Origin: Myxococcota bacterium
GTDB lineage: Bacteria > Myxococcota_A > UBA9160 > SMWR01
DNA: 64,000 bases
Assembly (NCBI GenBank): GCA_022447545.1
Contig: JAKVBI010000023.1
Span: 46,202 to 110,201, forward strand
Direction: 5' to 3'
Below are positions 44,646 through 57,005 of this stretch, piece after piece. Positions within the stretch are counted from its first letter, which is position 1. Every line of letters starts with the position of its first letter. Both the position numbers and the translations under genes were made by a program. The notes under the pieces are model-generated. The model did no database searches. It was not told the origin of the DNA and worked only from the letters and a program-made list of their open reading frames with translations.

Positions 44646-46398
44646 GGCAGCAGTGCCTCGGGAAGGTCCACCACCCGAGCACGCAGCCATTCCCCAAGGC
44701 TCTTCGCCTGGGGATCCTGTCGGGTCGAGGCGGCGACTCCTTCCTGAAGGAACCCTCGAAGCATGAAATTCAGTGAACGGATGGCGGGCAACCGGTAGCG
44801 ATCCACCTGCAGGTCAGACGCCTCGGGCAGCAATTCCTTGACCTTTTCCGTGGTCAGGAACTGATCGAGCCAGGCCCAGGCCTCATCGCTTCGCGCAAAG
44901 ACCCCCAGATTTGCATCGCCTCCTTTATCGCCCGAGCGCGTGCCGTAGATCGTTCCCAGGGGAGCACGCCTCGTGGCCCCGCCCGGCGCTGCTGCGGTGG
45001 GACCCGGAACCGGGGTGACGGTGGCTTCCGCGTGGGGAATGACCGAAGACACCACTTGCGAACCCCCTCCGAGCAGGACGACTTCCTGAGGTACGACTTC
45101 AGCCGGAACTTGCGCCGGCTCGTACACGCCGAAGGCGCGACCCGAACCGGGCCCCCCGCCCACCCCGAAGAATCCGGGAATGCTGGCGAGGCCGAGTTCG
45201 ATCACCGCATTGGAGAAGGCACGGCCCACCTTCTTCTCGTCGGGGTCCTTGACGCTGATGCGCAGGATGGACACAGCCTGCTCGTTGCTCTCGGGGTCGG
45301 GCTTGTCGGTTCGCACGAGGCGCGTAGATACGTGGGCAAAATCGTCGGGGGAGAACGGGCATGCCTCCCAAAATGCATCTTCCACCAGTCGAGCTTTCTT
45401 CTCGATGTCGAGGCCCGTCAGGCACACACTCATGTCGTTGCGAAATCCGCCGGCGCGATTGATGCAGACCTTGAGGGTGGGCGGCGGTGGCTCACCCTGG
45501 ATGCCGTGCATCCGCACCCGATTCGGGGCCTCCTGAACGAGTTCGATCGTATCGAAACGGGTGGTCACATCCGGACCGAGATACTCAGGCCCGCCGATCT
45601 CGTAGAGAAGTTGGGAGGTGACCGTACCGACGGAAACCTCTCCGCCAGTCCCTTCGTGTTTTCCGATGATGGATGAACCATCTTCGGCAATTTCCGCCCA
45701 GGGGAAGCCCACACGTTCCATCCCGGAGACTTCGCTGAAAAAAGAGTAGTTGCCACCGGTGGCCTGCGTTCCACATTCGATCACATGCCCTGCGGCGACC
45801 GCGCCGGCCAGAGCATTCCAGTCGGTTCGATTCCAACCGTGGTGCCAAGCCGCCGGCCCACAGACCACGGCAGCATCGGTCGTGCGGCCCGTGATCACGA
45901 TGTCCGCGCCCTGGTTCAGCGCCTCGACGATTCCCCAACACCCGAGATAGGCATTGGCCGTGAGAAACGCCGAGGCATCCTTGATCGGGTCCCCGGTCTC
46001 GAAGTGAACGAGCTGGTCCTCAGAGATCAAGTCGCTCATGCGCGGCAACAAATCGTCGCCACGCACGTAGGCGATCTTCGGTTTCAGGCCCAGCCCACTG
46101 GCAACCTCTGCCACGGCATCGGCACAACCGTCCGGGTCGAGACCACCGGCGTTGGTCACGACCTTGATGCCCCTTTCGAGGCAGGTCCCCATGACCTGTT
46201 CCATCTGGGTCACGAAGGTGCGCGCGTACCCCCCACCCGGGCGTTTGGCCCGGGTGCGCGCGAGGATCAGCATGGTGAGTTCGGCCAGCCAGTCCCCGGT
46301 CAGAACGTCGATGGGGCCGTCCTCCACCATCTCTTTCGCGGCAGAAAGTCGGTCTCCAAAAAAACCCGAGCAATTCGCGATTCGGATCGGGGGGGCCA

Positions 46399-46399
<1 letters not shown>
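44642..46399 (-). CDS. AtuA-family (DUF1446) protein, acyclic terpene utilisation type
   Basis: A 585-residue DUF1446/AtuA protein. Family segments are IANCSGFFGDRLSAAKEM at the start, DVLTGDWLAELTM, VVTNAGGLDPDGCA, and the C-terminal GTRSGDKGGDANLGV. AtuA is required for geraniol/citronellol use in Pseudomonas, but its reaction is unknown. It is coupled to the carboxylase alpha gene (TGATG) and to the TetR gene (GTGA). This gives the set carboxylase beta-alpha-AtuA-regulator. Confidence 0.9.
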
Positions 46400-48338
<1,939 letters not shown>

Positions 48339-48342
<4 letters not shown>

Positions 48343-50012
48343 AGTCGAAACACTCCAAAGCCCTCGGCACCTTCCACGGGCTTGTTGTGAACCACGGACA
48401 GGCAAATCCCCAGCGCCGTACGCGTATCGCGCGGGTCGAGAATTCCATCATCGCTGATGGCACCCGTCGCCTCGAGGGCCACCGAACCTCTCTCCTGCAT
48501 GGCCTCGACTGCTGCGACGAGTTTTGCGTCGGCCTCCTCGTCGAAAGCCTCTCCCTTTCGGGCGGCCTGACCCCGGCGCACGATGGACATCACGCCGGCG
48601 ATCTGTTTGCCGCCCATGACTGCGATCTTCGCGCTGGGCCAGATGAACGTGAAGCGGTTGTTGTAGGCGCGACCGCTCATCGCGTAGGTGCCGGCCCCGT
48701 AGGACGCACCGATGATCACCGTCAGGTGCGGAACCGTGGAATTGGTCACGGCATTGATCATCTGGGAGCCCTTCTTGATGATGCCGGCCTGCTCGACCTC
48801 CCTGCCCACCACGAACCCCGTGAGGTTCTGCAGAAACAGCAGAGGCACGTCGATCTGATTACAGAGTTGGATGAAGTGGGCCGCCTTCTCGGCAGCCTGC
48901 GGGTTCAGCACCCCGTTGTTGCCCAGGATGCCCACCGTATAGCCCTGGATGTCGGCCCAACCGCAAACCAGAGTCGTGCCGTAGCGCGGTTTCCATTCCT
49001 CGAAGCGCGAACCGTCGACGATCCTTCCGATCACTTCACGGACGTCCACGGGCCGGCGCAGGTCCGGACTCATGAGGCCCAACAACTCTTCGGGATCGAG
49101 AACCGGCTCGTCGTAGCTCGCCACGGGGGGCCGGCCGGGCTTGCGCCAGTTGAGGTGCGAGACCACTTCGCGACAAAGGCGCAGGGAATCGCGCTCATCT
49201 TCGGCCAGGTACTCGCCAAGGCCCGACGTCTCCGCGTGCATCTCGGCGCCACCCAGAACCTCGTCGTCGGAATCCTCGCCAGTCGCCATCTTCACCAAGG
49301 GCGGACCCGCCAGAAAGATCTTCGACTGATTCCGGATCACAATGTTGTAATCCGACATACCCGGCTGATAGGCGCCACCCGCAGTCGAAGAACCGAAGAC
49401 CACACAAACCGTGGGAATTCGAAGCTTCGAGAGTTCGATCATCTCGTAGAAGAAGCGACCGCTCTCTGCAAAGTGTTCGGTCTTCGCCGGGCGGCGCCGC
49501 GGCTTGCCATCCGAATCATCACTGGGCTCCATACGCAAGTCGGCACCCGCGGACTCGACGAAACTCACGTAGGGAATGTGGTTTTCGCGGGAGATCTCCA
49601 GAGCGCGCATCCACTTTTTGCTCGCGTAGGGGGTCAGGGCACCGCCCAACACCGTGGGATCATTCGCAAAGATCAGGCACTCGATCCCGGCAATGACACC
49701 AATTCCGATCACCGCGCCGCCGCCAATTGCGTAGTCGGAGTTGTAACCAGCCAGTGGGCTGATTTCGAGGAAGGGACTGTCGGGATCCAGAGCCAGATGG
49801 ATGCGCTCGCGCACGGGCAACTTGCCGCGCTTGGCCAGGCGCTCGTGGTGAGCGGGACCCCCGCCGGCTTCCGCCTGATCGAGCAGATCCGCAATTTCTT
49901 CCAATCGCTCGATCATCGCCGCGCGATTCTCCTGGAATTCCGGCGAACGGACATCGAGACTGGATCGCAAAGGAGGGGCGAGTAGAGGCTGCATGGGCAC
50001 CCGTGAGGTCAT
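48339..50012 (-). CDS. Acyl-CoA carboxylase beta (carboxyltransferase) subunit
   Basis: A 557-residue carboxyltransferase. It carries the two crotonase-like halves: the first with VIAGIECLIFANDPTVLGG and SSTAGGAYQPGMSDYN, the second with NNGVLNPQAAEKAAHFIQLC, LQNLTGFVVGREVEQAGII and GASYGAGTYAMSGRAYN. This resembles the methylcrotonyl/geranyl-CoA group (LiuB/AtuC). I chose ATG 50012, with GAGG upstream; a second ATG lies at 49994. It is the first gene of the leftward operon and diverges from the hydratase gene at 50120. Confidence 0.92.
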
Positions 50013-50041
50013 CGACCTCGCTGAAATTGGTTTGACTCTCA

Positions 50042-50079
50042 GGTAACACGTGGGGTAACAACCGTCAATTGAAGTTACC
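50042..50079. promoter_or_regulatory. Three GGTAAC boxes in the carboxylase/hydratase divergent region
   Basis: GGTAAC occurs at 50042-50047 and 50054-50059, exactly 12 bases apart, and inverted as GTTACC at 50074-50079. TCAATTGA, an 8-base palindrome, sits between. The cluster lies in the 107-base gap between divergent start codons, where a repressor could control both operons. The TetR protein encoded at 43989 is the obvious candidate. Confidence 0.45.
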
Positions 50080-50119
50080 GCCCGACCTGCCCTCTCCACG
50101 CGAAGAAAGAAGAGTCGAC

Positions 50120-50890
50120 ATGAGTGAAGTCCGGGTCGAAACCACCGATCGAATCATGACCGTGACCCTGGCCGACGTGGACAACCGCAACGCCCTGGGC
50201 GCCGCCGTCGTCAACGGTATGCACGACGCCATCACTCAGGCCAATGCCACCCAGGACATCCGCGCCGTGGTCATCACCAATGACGGCAATACCTTCTGCG
50301 CAGGCGCGAACCTGAAGGAGCAGTCCGGTGCCTCCCAGGGCAGCCGGCCGAAGGTGGGATTCGAAGCGCTCCTGGCGCAGATCCAGACCTCACCCACGCC
50401 CATCATCGGAAAGATCAACGGCCATGTGGTCGGAGGCGGCAACGGCCTTGCCGCCGCCCTGGACGTGGCCATTGCCCGGGAGGATGTGAAGTTCGGCTTC
50501 ACGGAAGTTCGCCTGGGCGTGGTCCCCGCGATCATCTCCGTGGTGTGCCTGCCCAAGATGCGGCGCGGCGACGCCATGGAGATGTTTCTGCGCGGCAGTC
50601 GCTTCCCGGCCGCCAAGGCCGCGGAGTTCGGCCTCATCGCCCGAGCCGTACCCGGCGACGAACTCGACGCAGCGGTCGATGAAGTCCTCGATGACCTGCG
50701 ACTCGGCGGCCCCAACGCCCTCGAGCACGCCAAGCGACTGGTCAACGAGGTGCCAAAATTCTCCCAGGAGGAAGCCTTCGCCTGGACTTCGGAACTCTCG
50801 GCCCGTCTTTTCAAGAGCGATGAGGCGGCCGCCGGGATGAGGGCCTTCCTCAAGCGCGAACCCCCCCCCTGGGCGAAGGATTCCGAATGA
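50120..50890 (+). CDS. Enoyl-CoA hydratase/isomerase (methylglutaconyl-CoA hydratase-like)
   Basis: A 256-residue crotonase. GNTFCAGANLKE forms the first oxyanion loop and GHVVGGGNGLAAALDVAIA the second. The following TEVRLGVVPAIISVV matches the methylglutaconyl- and isohexenylglutaconyl-CoA hydratases (LiuC/AtuE), which act right after the corresponding carboxylases. Its divergence from a carboxylase operon fits that role. ATG 50120 is preceded by a purine-rich GAAGAG. Confidence 0.9.
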   Translation: MSEVRVETTDRIMTVTLADVDNRNALGAAVVNGMHDAITQANATQDIRAVVITNDGNTFCAGANLKEQSGASQGSRPKVGFEALLAQIQTSPTPIIGKINGHVVGGGNGLAAALDVAIAREDVKFGFTEVRLGVVPAIISVVCLPKMRRGDAMEMFLRGSRFPAAKAAEFGLIARAVPGDELDAAVDEVLDDLRLGGPNALEHAKRLVNEVPKFSQEEAFAWTSELSARLFKSDEAAAGMRAFLKREPPPWAKDSE

Positions 50891-50942
50891 GTGCTGATCG
50901 GGCATTCCAGCCTTTGACGGGACCAAACGAGGAACCAACACC

Positions 50943-51743
50943 GTGTTGCAAGTAAGCGAGGACTTTCGCGAAGAGGTCGACCAACTCCACGCCCTGCTCC
51001 GGACCCTCGAACCCAGCGACTGGGACCGCGAGACCCAATTCATCGGTTGGACGCCCTGGGATGTGATCGCTCATCTCCACTTCTACGACCTCATGTCCAT
51101 GGCCTCTCTCGCAGGGGAGGAAACCTTCGGGCCCGAACGTGAAGCCCTGATCACCGCCTTCCAGGCCCGGAAAACCAACCAACAAATCGCGCGTGAACGC
51201 TTCGCGAATCTCGACGCGTCGGAGTTGATGGCACGCTGGCACGCAACTGCCCACGACCTGGCCCGCGATCTCGGCAGCGCGGAACCCAAGCTGCGCCTGC
51301 TGTGGTTCGGCCCGGACATGGGCCTGCAGATGTTCACGACAGCCCGCTACATGGAGGTCTGGGCGCACTCCCAGGAGATCTACGATCTGGTGGGCGCGCC
51401 GCGCACCTACAACGACCGGATCAAGAACATCGCCACCATTGGGGTCAAGACCTTCGGCTGGACCTTCGTGAACCGCGCGCTGGATGTGCCGGGCCCGCCC
51501 CCCTACGTGAGGCTCGTCGCTCCTTCGGGGGAAATCTGGGAATGGAACGAACCCAGCGAGAGCGAATGCGTTCGCGGTGACGGCCTCGATTTCTGCCACG
51601 TGGTGACCCAGACGCGTGCCCTCGCCGACACGAAACTGGAGGTGACGGGAGAAGTCGCCAACACCTGGATGCCCATTGCCCAATGTTTTGCCGGTCCAGC
51701 CGTCGATCCACCCAAGCCGGGGACACGGGGTCCTGTAACCTGA
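50943..51743 (+). CDS. TIGR03084-type DinB-like metal-binding protein
   Basis: A 266-residue protein of the DinB/maleylpyruvate-isomerase N-terminal superfamily. WTPWDVIAHLHFYD supplies the first metal His and EVWAHSQEIYD the second. The middle reads ARWHATAHDLARDL. These four-helix proteins use divalent metal; the reaction of this subgroup is not known. The GTG has GAGG upstream. It lies in the middle of a rightward run of acyl-CoA genes, so it may act on a CoA- or thiol-linked intermediate. Confidence 0.8.
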   Translation: MLQVSEDFREEVDQLHALLRTLEPSDWDRETQFIGWTPWDVIAHLHFYDLMSMASLAGEETFGPEREALITAFQARKTNQQIARERFANLDASELMARWHATAHDLARDLGSAEPKLRLLWFGPDMGLQMFTTARYMEVWAHSQEIYDLVGAPRTYNDRIKNIATIGVKTFGWTFVNRALDVPGPPPYVRLVAPSGEIWEWNEPSESECVRGDGLDFCHVVTQTRALADTKLEVTGEVANTWMPIAQCFAGPAVDPPKPGTRGPVT

Positions 51744-51774
51744 GCAGCGAGATCCGCCGGGAGGCCTTCGAGCC

Positions 51775-52968
51775 ATGAACCTCGAATTCGACGAACGATA
51801 TGACGCATTCCGCGGGCAGGTTCGTACTTTTCTGGAAGAGAACGAACCCCCTCGGCCCTTCGGGATCACCGAGGGCACCCGGGAAAAACGAATCGCCTGG
51901 CTGAACCTCCTCATCGAACACGGCTACTGGGCCCGAACGATTCCCCGAGAATACGGTGGCTACGGGGCGGAACCCGACCTTCTCGAAACTGTGATCATGG
52001 ACGAGGAGTTCAACAAGGTAGGAGCTCCGCGGGGCTTGATGGCCCAGGGCCCGTCCATGTTGGTCCCTACCCTGCTGAGCCACGGCACCGAAGAGCAACG
52101 CCAACAGTGGGTCGGTCCCACCATGCGCGGCGAAGTGATCTGGTGCCAGGGCTACTCCGAACCCGGCTCGGGGAGTGACCTGGCAAGCCTGCAGACCGCG
52201 GCCACCGATGACGGCGACGATCTCCTCATCAATGGCCAGAAGATCTGGACGAGCACGGCGGACAAGTCCGACATGTGCTTCATCCTCGTGCGAACGGAAC
52301 CCGACGCCAAGAAACACGAGGGCATCAGCTACATCCTGCTGCCCATGGACACGCCAGGCATCGAGATCCAACCCCTGCGCACCATGTCAGGAGGAATCGG
52401 CGAGAACTCCTTCAATCAGGTCTTCTTCACCGACGTGCGCGTCCCCAAGGCCAACGTCGTAGGCGCACGTGGTGAGGGCTGGAAGATCGCCAACACGACC
52501 CTCAAACACGAACGCAACTCGCTGAACGCCAATGCTGAAGGCACCTGGATGCGCTTGGCGCGCCTCATGAACAACGAGACCATCAATGGCGTCCCGGCCA
52601 TGGCGAGCCCGGTCTATCGCGATCGGCTCATGAAGCTCCAGGCTCGGGCCCTCTCCATGAAGCACCATGGGATGCGCATGCTCACCAGCAGCCTGAAAGG
52701 CGAATCGCCCGGGGTTGCCGGGCTCATTGTGAAGCTTCAGAACTGCCAGCTCAACTTCGACATGGCAGCACTGGCCATCGACGTCATGGGCGAACTCGGC
52801 GTGCTCTACGACCACACCAAGTACGAGCGAGAGCGCGGCTTCTGGCAAGCGCACTCGATGTTCTCGCTGGGACTGATCATCGGCGGGGGTACGGCTCAGA
52901 TCCAGAAGAACATCATCGCCGAACGCGGACTGGGCCTGCCCCGCGAACCCAAGCCGGCCCAAGCCTGA
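51775..52968 (+). CDS. Acyl-CoA dehydrogenase
   Basis: A 397-residue acyl-CoA dehydrogenase. GYSEPGSGSDLASLQTAA and KIWTSTADKSDMCFIL form the FAD/substrate region; GGGTAQIQKNIIAERGLGLP is near the end. It resembles the longer subunit of paired dehydrogenases; the shorter partner follows 15 bases later. It probably oxidises the side chain of the substrate handled by the divergent carboxylase operon. The ATG follows GGGAGG. Confidence 0.91.
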   Translation: MNLEFDERYDAFRGQVRTFLEENEPPRPFGITEGTREKRIAWLNLLIEHGYWARTIPREYGGYGAEPDLLETVIMDEEFNKVGAPRGLMAQGPSMLVPTLLSHGTEEQRQQWVGPTMRGEVIWCQGYSEPGSGSDLASLQTAATDDGDDLLINGQKIWTSTADKSDMCFILVRTEPDAKKHEGISYILLPMDTPGIEIQPLRTMSGGIGENSFNQVFFTDVRVPKANVVGARGEGWKIANTTLKHERNSLNANAEGTWMRLARLMNNETINGVPAMASPVYRDRLMKLQARALSMKHHGMRMLTSSLKGESPGVAGLIVKLQNCQLNFDMAALAIDVMGELGVLYDHTKYERERGFWQAHSMFSLGLIIGGGTAQIQKNIIAERGLGLPREPKPAQA

Positions 52969-52983
52969 CAGGAGAGACGAAGC

Positions 52984-54072
52984 GTGGATTTTGGACTCTC
53001 GGAAGATCAGCTCCTGTTGGAAGACACCGTGCGGAGCTTTCTCGCGGATCGGGTTTCCATCGAGCGCGTACGCGAGCTTCGCGAGCAGGACTCCCCCTAC
53101 GATCGGGGGGTCTGGAACGAATTGGCCGAGCTCGGTGTCACGGGCATCCTCGTGCCGGAAGCTCAGGGCGGAAGCGGCCTGAGCCTGCTCGATGCCGCCC
53201 TCGTCTCCCAGGCACTCGGCCACGCGGTGACCCCCACCCCCTACCTCTCCTCGGCGGTCATGGCCCCGGTCGCCCTGACAGAAATCGGAGGGAGCGCCGC
53301 CGAGGGCTGGCTGACGGGTCTCGCCAGCGGAGCGATCATTTGCGGCACCGCCGTGATGGAACTCTTCTCCGTGCGCGAAGAGGCGGGGATCCGGCTCGAC
53401 GGGGGCACCCTCCACGGAAAGGCGATGATGGCCCTGGACGCCGGCGGCGCTGACCTCCTGCTGGTCGCCCTGGACTCGGACACACTGGCCGTGGTGAAAA
53501 CCAATTCCGATGCCATGGAGATCACCCGCCTGGAGACCGTCGATGCCACGCGCCACACCGCCGAAGTGGTATTGCAGGGTGCCACCCCCGAGGCGGTGTT
53601 CGAAGACGCAGGGCCTGCCATTGCCCGCATGCTCGACGCCGGGCGCATCGCCCTGGCGGCCGATGCCCTGGGCGGCTGCGAAGCCATGATCGAGCAGGCC
53701 GTCGCCTACGCGAAGGAGCGCAAGCAGTTCGAGCGTGTGATCGGCTCGTTCCAGGCCGTCAAACACATGTGCTCGGAGATGGTGGCGGAGCTGGAGCCGG
53801 CGCGCTCCCTGCTCTGGTACGCGGCCCACAGCTTCGACGCAGTGCCCTCCGACACCCCACTGATGGCCTGCCACGTGCTCGCCCACATCTCGGAGATCGG
53901 GCGCGAAATCGCCAGCGTCTCGACCCAGGTTCACGGGGGCATCGGTTGGACCGACGAGCAGAACCTTCACTTCTGGTTCAAACGGATCGGCAACGCACGA
54001 CATCTGCTGGGCGGCCCCGAGGCGCTGCGAGACCGGGCCGCACGACTGCAGGGCCTGGTAGCGACCGCCTAG
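52984..54072 (+). CDS. Acyl-CoA dehydrogenase (partner subunit)
   Basis: A 362-residue acyl-CoA dehydrogenase, shorter than its neighbour. It opens DFGLSEDQLLLEDTVRSF and has AKERKQFERVIGSFQAVKH and QVHGGIGWTDEQNLHFWFKR. It lacks the EGT-type catalytic end and is likely the second subunit of a heterotetramer with the 51775 product. The GTG start has GGAGAG upstream. The pairing mirrors that of the 14277 and 17765 genes, giving two such pairs in the window. Confidence 0.9.
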   Translation: MDFGLSEDQLLLEDTVRSFLADRVSIERVRELREQDSPYDRGVWNELAELGVTGILVPEAQGGSGLSLLDAALVSQALGHAVTPTPYLSSAVMAPVALTEIGGSAAEGWLTGLASGAIICGTAVMELFSVREEAGIRLDGGTLHGKAMMALDAGGADLLLVALDSDTLAVVKTNSDAMEITRLETVDATRHTAEVVLQGATPEAVFEDAGPAIARMLDAGRIALAADALGGCEAMIEQAVAYAKERKQFERVIGSFQAVKHMCSEMVAELEPARSLLWYAAHSFDAVPSDTPLMACHVLAHISEIGREIASVSTQVHGGIGWTDEQNLHFWFKRIGNARHLLGGPEALRDRAARLQGLVATA

Positions 54073-54100
54073 CCACTCGGGCAAGATGGGAGCGCCCTGG

Positions 54101-55669
54101 ATGACAGAAGCGATTCCCACGCACTCCAGAGTTTGGCGCGCTGGCCTGCTGGCCGCGGCCGTCGCACTGCTGATCGCACACGCCCTGGTGTTCGACTTCG
54201 TCACCGACGATGCGTTCATCTCGTTTCGCTACGCCGACAACCTCGTGCACCATGGCGCCCTCGTCTACAACCTGGGCGAGAGAGTCGAGGGCTACACGAA
54301 TTTTCTGTGGACCCTGATCACGGCGGGCGTGATCGGGCTGGGGATCGACCCGGTGGTTGGCTCCAAGGGCCTGGGGATCGCCTGCTCGGTGGCCACCCTG
54401 TTGCTGGTGGCACGCTTTACGGGACGTCGAGAAGCAGACGGTCCCTCGGGCTTCGATGCGCTGGCCCCCCTGCTGCTGGCCGCAACACCGGGCTTCGCAT
54501 GCTGGAGCACAGGCGGGTTGGAGAGCGCACTCTTTACCTGCCTGGTCACCGCGAGTTGGACCACGTATCTGTTGGAAAAGGAAAATGGCTCCGGGGCTCG
54601 ACGCATCCCACTCAGCGGCGTCTGGATGGCCCTGGCCGCCATGACCCGACCCGAGGGGGTACTCCTCTTCGCACTCACCGGACTGTTCCGCCTGGGCGAA
54701 ATGGTGCTGGTGGAAAAACGCCTGCGCCCCACGCGACACGACTGGCTCTGGGGTCTGGGCTTCGCAGCCCTGTTCGTGCCCTACTTCGCCTGGCGTTGGA
54801 ACTACTTCGGCTGGCCCTTCCCCAACTCCTACTACGTGAGACTGGGTTCGGAGACGCCCTGGGCACGGGGCTTTCGCTACTTCGGTGCCTGGTTCGAGAC
54901 CCAGGCCCTATGGTGGTTGGCAGCACTGGCCGCCGTGGCAAGGCCCGCCGCGGAGTACCGTCGGTTCCTGGCCCTGGGCGGCGTGTTCGGCGCCGGCTTG
55001 TCGCTCCATGTGATCACGGTCGGCGGTGACTTCATGGCGCTACAGCGCTTCTTCATGCCGCTGATGCCCATCCTGGCCATCGCAGCCGCCCTGGGCCTGC
55101 GCGGCCTCGCGAAGCTGGCCGTGGCACGCGGAACCTCCAGGCGAGGCGTGGAGGGAGTGGCCATCCTGCTGGCTGTGATCCTGGCGGTGCTGGTAGTCCG
55201 TGTAGACCGCGAGGCTCTGCGCGTGGACACCCGCGATGGCGTGGATAGCATCGGCTGGCTGCATATGTTCGCCGAGCAATGCACCCTCATCGGCCAGTGG
55301 ATGGCCGAGAATGTCGACCCCGAAGGCTCTCTGGCCGTGACCGCTGCCGGGGCCATCCCCTATTACTCGCGCCTCGAGACGCTGGATCTCCTGGGCGTCA
55401 ATGACGAGTGGATCGCCCACAACGCCGAGCACACCGATGACCGCCCCGGGCATGGCAAGCAAGCGCCGCCCGAGTATTTCGAAAGCAGGCAGATCACCTA
55501 CTTCGTCGGCCACCCGGAGCCGGATTTTGGCGAAACCCAACCCGAGCCAATCCCCGACTATCGCTGGAAGACCGCGACGATCCCGGGCCTGCGAGTCAAC
55601 CCCAACCTTGCCAGCAGCCCCGTCGAGCGAACCACGGACGCGACCTTCGGCTACTGGGAGCGACAGTGA
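54101..55669 (+). CDS. Polytopic membrane protein, probable GT-C glycosyltransferase
   Basis: A 522-residue membrane protein with about ten hydrophobic segments and a soluble C-terminal tail of about 130 residues. The first periplasmic loop reads FVTDDAFISFRYADNL and continues ERVEGYTNFLWTL. The acidic DD pair after the first helix is the GT-C hallmark, as in AftB-like arabinofuranosyltransferases, which use polyprenyl-phosphate sugars. It may modify a surface glycan or protein. ATG 54101 follows GGGAG; an earlier ATG lies at 54086. Confidence 0.72.
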   Translation: MTEAIPTHSRVWRAGLLAAAVALLIAHALVFDFVTDDAFISFRYADNLVHHGALVYNLGERVEGYTNFLWTLITAGVIGLGIDPVVGSKGLGIACSVATLLLVARFTGRREADGPSGFDALAPLLLAATPGFACWSTGGLESALFTCLVTASWTTYLLEKENGSGARRIPLSGVWMALAAMTRPEGVLLFALTGLFRLGEMVLVEKRLRPTRHDWLWGLGFAALFVPYFAWRWNYFGWPFPNSYYVRLGSETPWARGFRYFGAWFETQALWWLAALAAVARPAAEYRRFLALGGVFGAGLSLHVITVGGDFMALQRFFMPLMPILAIAAALGLRGLAKLAVARGTSRRGVEGVAILLAVILAVLVVRVDREALRVDTRDGVDSIGWLHMFAEQCTLIGQWMAENVDPEGSLAVTAAGAIPYYSRLETLDLLGVNDEWIAHNAEHTDDRPGHGKQAPPEYFESRQITYFVGHPEPDFGETQPEPIPDYRWKTATIPGLRVNPNLASSPVERTTDATFGYWERQ

Positions 55670-55741
55670 ATGAGGAAATCGACCCCCTTCGACTGGGCGG
55701 ATCGGGTCCGAGAGGTGTGAAGCGATGACTTGGGAGGAAGC

Positions 55742-56500
55742 ATGGGTCGAGTAGACGGGAAGGTCGTCATCATCACGGGCGCAGCTTCGGGCCTCGGAGA
55801 GGCCGATGCGCGGCTGCTCTCCGCCGAGGGCGCGTCGGTCATCATGACGGACATCAACGAGGAGGCCGGCCAGACCATCGCCGGGGAGATCGGTGCCGAG
55901 TTCGTGCGACAGGACGTCTCGGAGGAGGCGGGTTGGACCGCGCTGATCGACCAGGTCATGGAGCGCCACGGGCGCCTCGACGTCCTGGTCAACAACGCGG
56001 GCATTGCCATCATCGCGGACGTTCTGAAAACCACCACCGACATCTGGCGCCGGACCCTGGCCGTTCACCTCGACGGCACCTTCTTCGGTTGTCGCCACGC
56101 CCTGCCCGCCATGAAGCAGGGAGGGGGCGGATCCATCATCAACATGTCGTCCACCGCCGCTCTGGTGGGGCTCAGCCCGTACTTCGCCTACTCGGCCGCC
56201 AAGGGCGGAATCCGCTCGCTGACCAAATCCGTTGCGATCTACTGCCGCGAGCGGAAGAACGGCATCCGCTGCAACTCCATCCATCCCGGCAGTATCGACA
56301 CCCCCATGGTCGAGGCCGCACTCGCGGGTCTCCAGGACGTCAAGCTGGCCGAGCAGCGGGACCGCGAGGCAACTCGGATCGCCATGGGGCTGGGAGAACC
56401 TTCGGATGTCGCGTACCTGGTTCTCTACCTCGCCTCGGACGAGTCCAAACACGTGACCGGGGCGGAACTCGTCGTCGACAACGGCGACACGGCGGTCTGA
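55742..56500 (+). CDS. Short-chain dehydrogenase/reductase (SDR)
   Basis: A 252-residue classical SDR: TGAASGLGEA for cofactor binding, NNAGIA, catalytic Ser in MSSTAAL, YSAAKGG as the Y-x3-K, and HPGSIDTPM after it. Asp in MTDINEE suggests NAD(H). Typical of hydroxysteroid or 3-hydroxyacyl dehydrogenases. ATG 55742 has GGAGG upstream. It is followed 30 bases later by a VOC gene. Confidence 0.9.
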   Translation: MGRVDGKVVIITGAASGLGEADARLLSAEGASVIMTDINEEAGQTIAGEIGAEFVRQDVSEEAGWTALIDQVMERHGRLDVLVNNAGIAIIADVLKTTTDIWRRTLAVHLDGTFFGCRHALPAMKQGGGGSIINMSSTAALVGLSPYFAYSAAKGGIRSLTKSVAIYCRERKNGIRCNSIHPGSIDTPMVEAALAGLQDVKLAEQRDREATRIAMGLGEPSDVAYLVLYLASDESKHVTGAELVVDNGDTAV

Positions 56501-56530
56501 GCCAACCTTTCAGAGCAGTAGGGAGCTCGC

Positions 56531-56983
56531 ATGAACATCAAGGGCATGGTCCACGTGAACATCAACTGCAGCGACTTCGAGCGCTCGCGCGCCTTCTACG
56601 AGAAACTCGGCTTCGAGGTCTTGTTGGTGGCGCCGGAGGACAGCACGAGCTCAACGGCCGGGGCCATGGGCATGGAGGAGTACCAGATCAAAGCCGCCAT
56701 CATGGTCATTCGCGGCACCCGCCCCCCCGTGGTGATCGACCTCATCGAATGGCGAACCCCCCGCGACCTGGAGCCTCCCTTCGCCCAGCTCAACCATCTG
56801 GGCATCGCCCGCCTCGCCCTGTCCACCTCGGACATGGATGCGGATCTTGCCGAGCTGCGCGCTGCCGGGGTCGAAATCGTAGGAGAGCCCGCCACCGTGG
56901 AGTGGGACGACCGCCCCAACTCCCGCTTCGTGTGCTTCAAGGATCCCGACGGGACGGTGCTCGAGTTGTTGGAAGACGTCTGA
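56531..56983 (+). CDS. VOC (glyoxalase-like) family protein
   Basis: A 150-residue vicinal-oxygen-chelate protein with two beta-alpha-beta modules. Likely metal ligands are His in MVHVNINC, His in LNHLGIARL and Glu in VLELLED. FYEKLGFEVLL and FKDPDGTVLE are typical family segments. The reaction is unknown. It is convergent with the SDR gene at 57006. Confidence 0.82.
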   Translation: MNIKGMVHVNINCSDFERSRAFYEKLGFEVLLVAPEDSTSSTAGAMGMEEYQIKAAIMVIRGTRPPVVIDLIEWRTPRDLEPPFAQLNHLGIARLALSTSDMDADLAELRAAGVEIVGEPATVEWDDRPNSRFVCFKDPDGTVLELLEDV

Positions 56984-57005
56984 GACGCTCGGCCGGACGC
57001 TCGCT

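Noticed and set aside
48387-49985. Long open frame on the plus strand opposite the carboxyltransferase gene
   Set aside because: The opposite strand encodes a clear carboxylase subunit with all motifs; no ribosome site or motif supports this frame.
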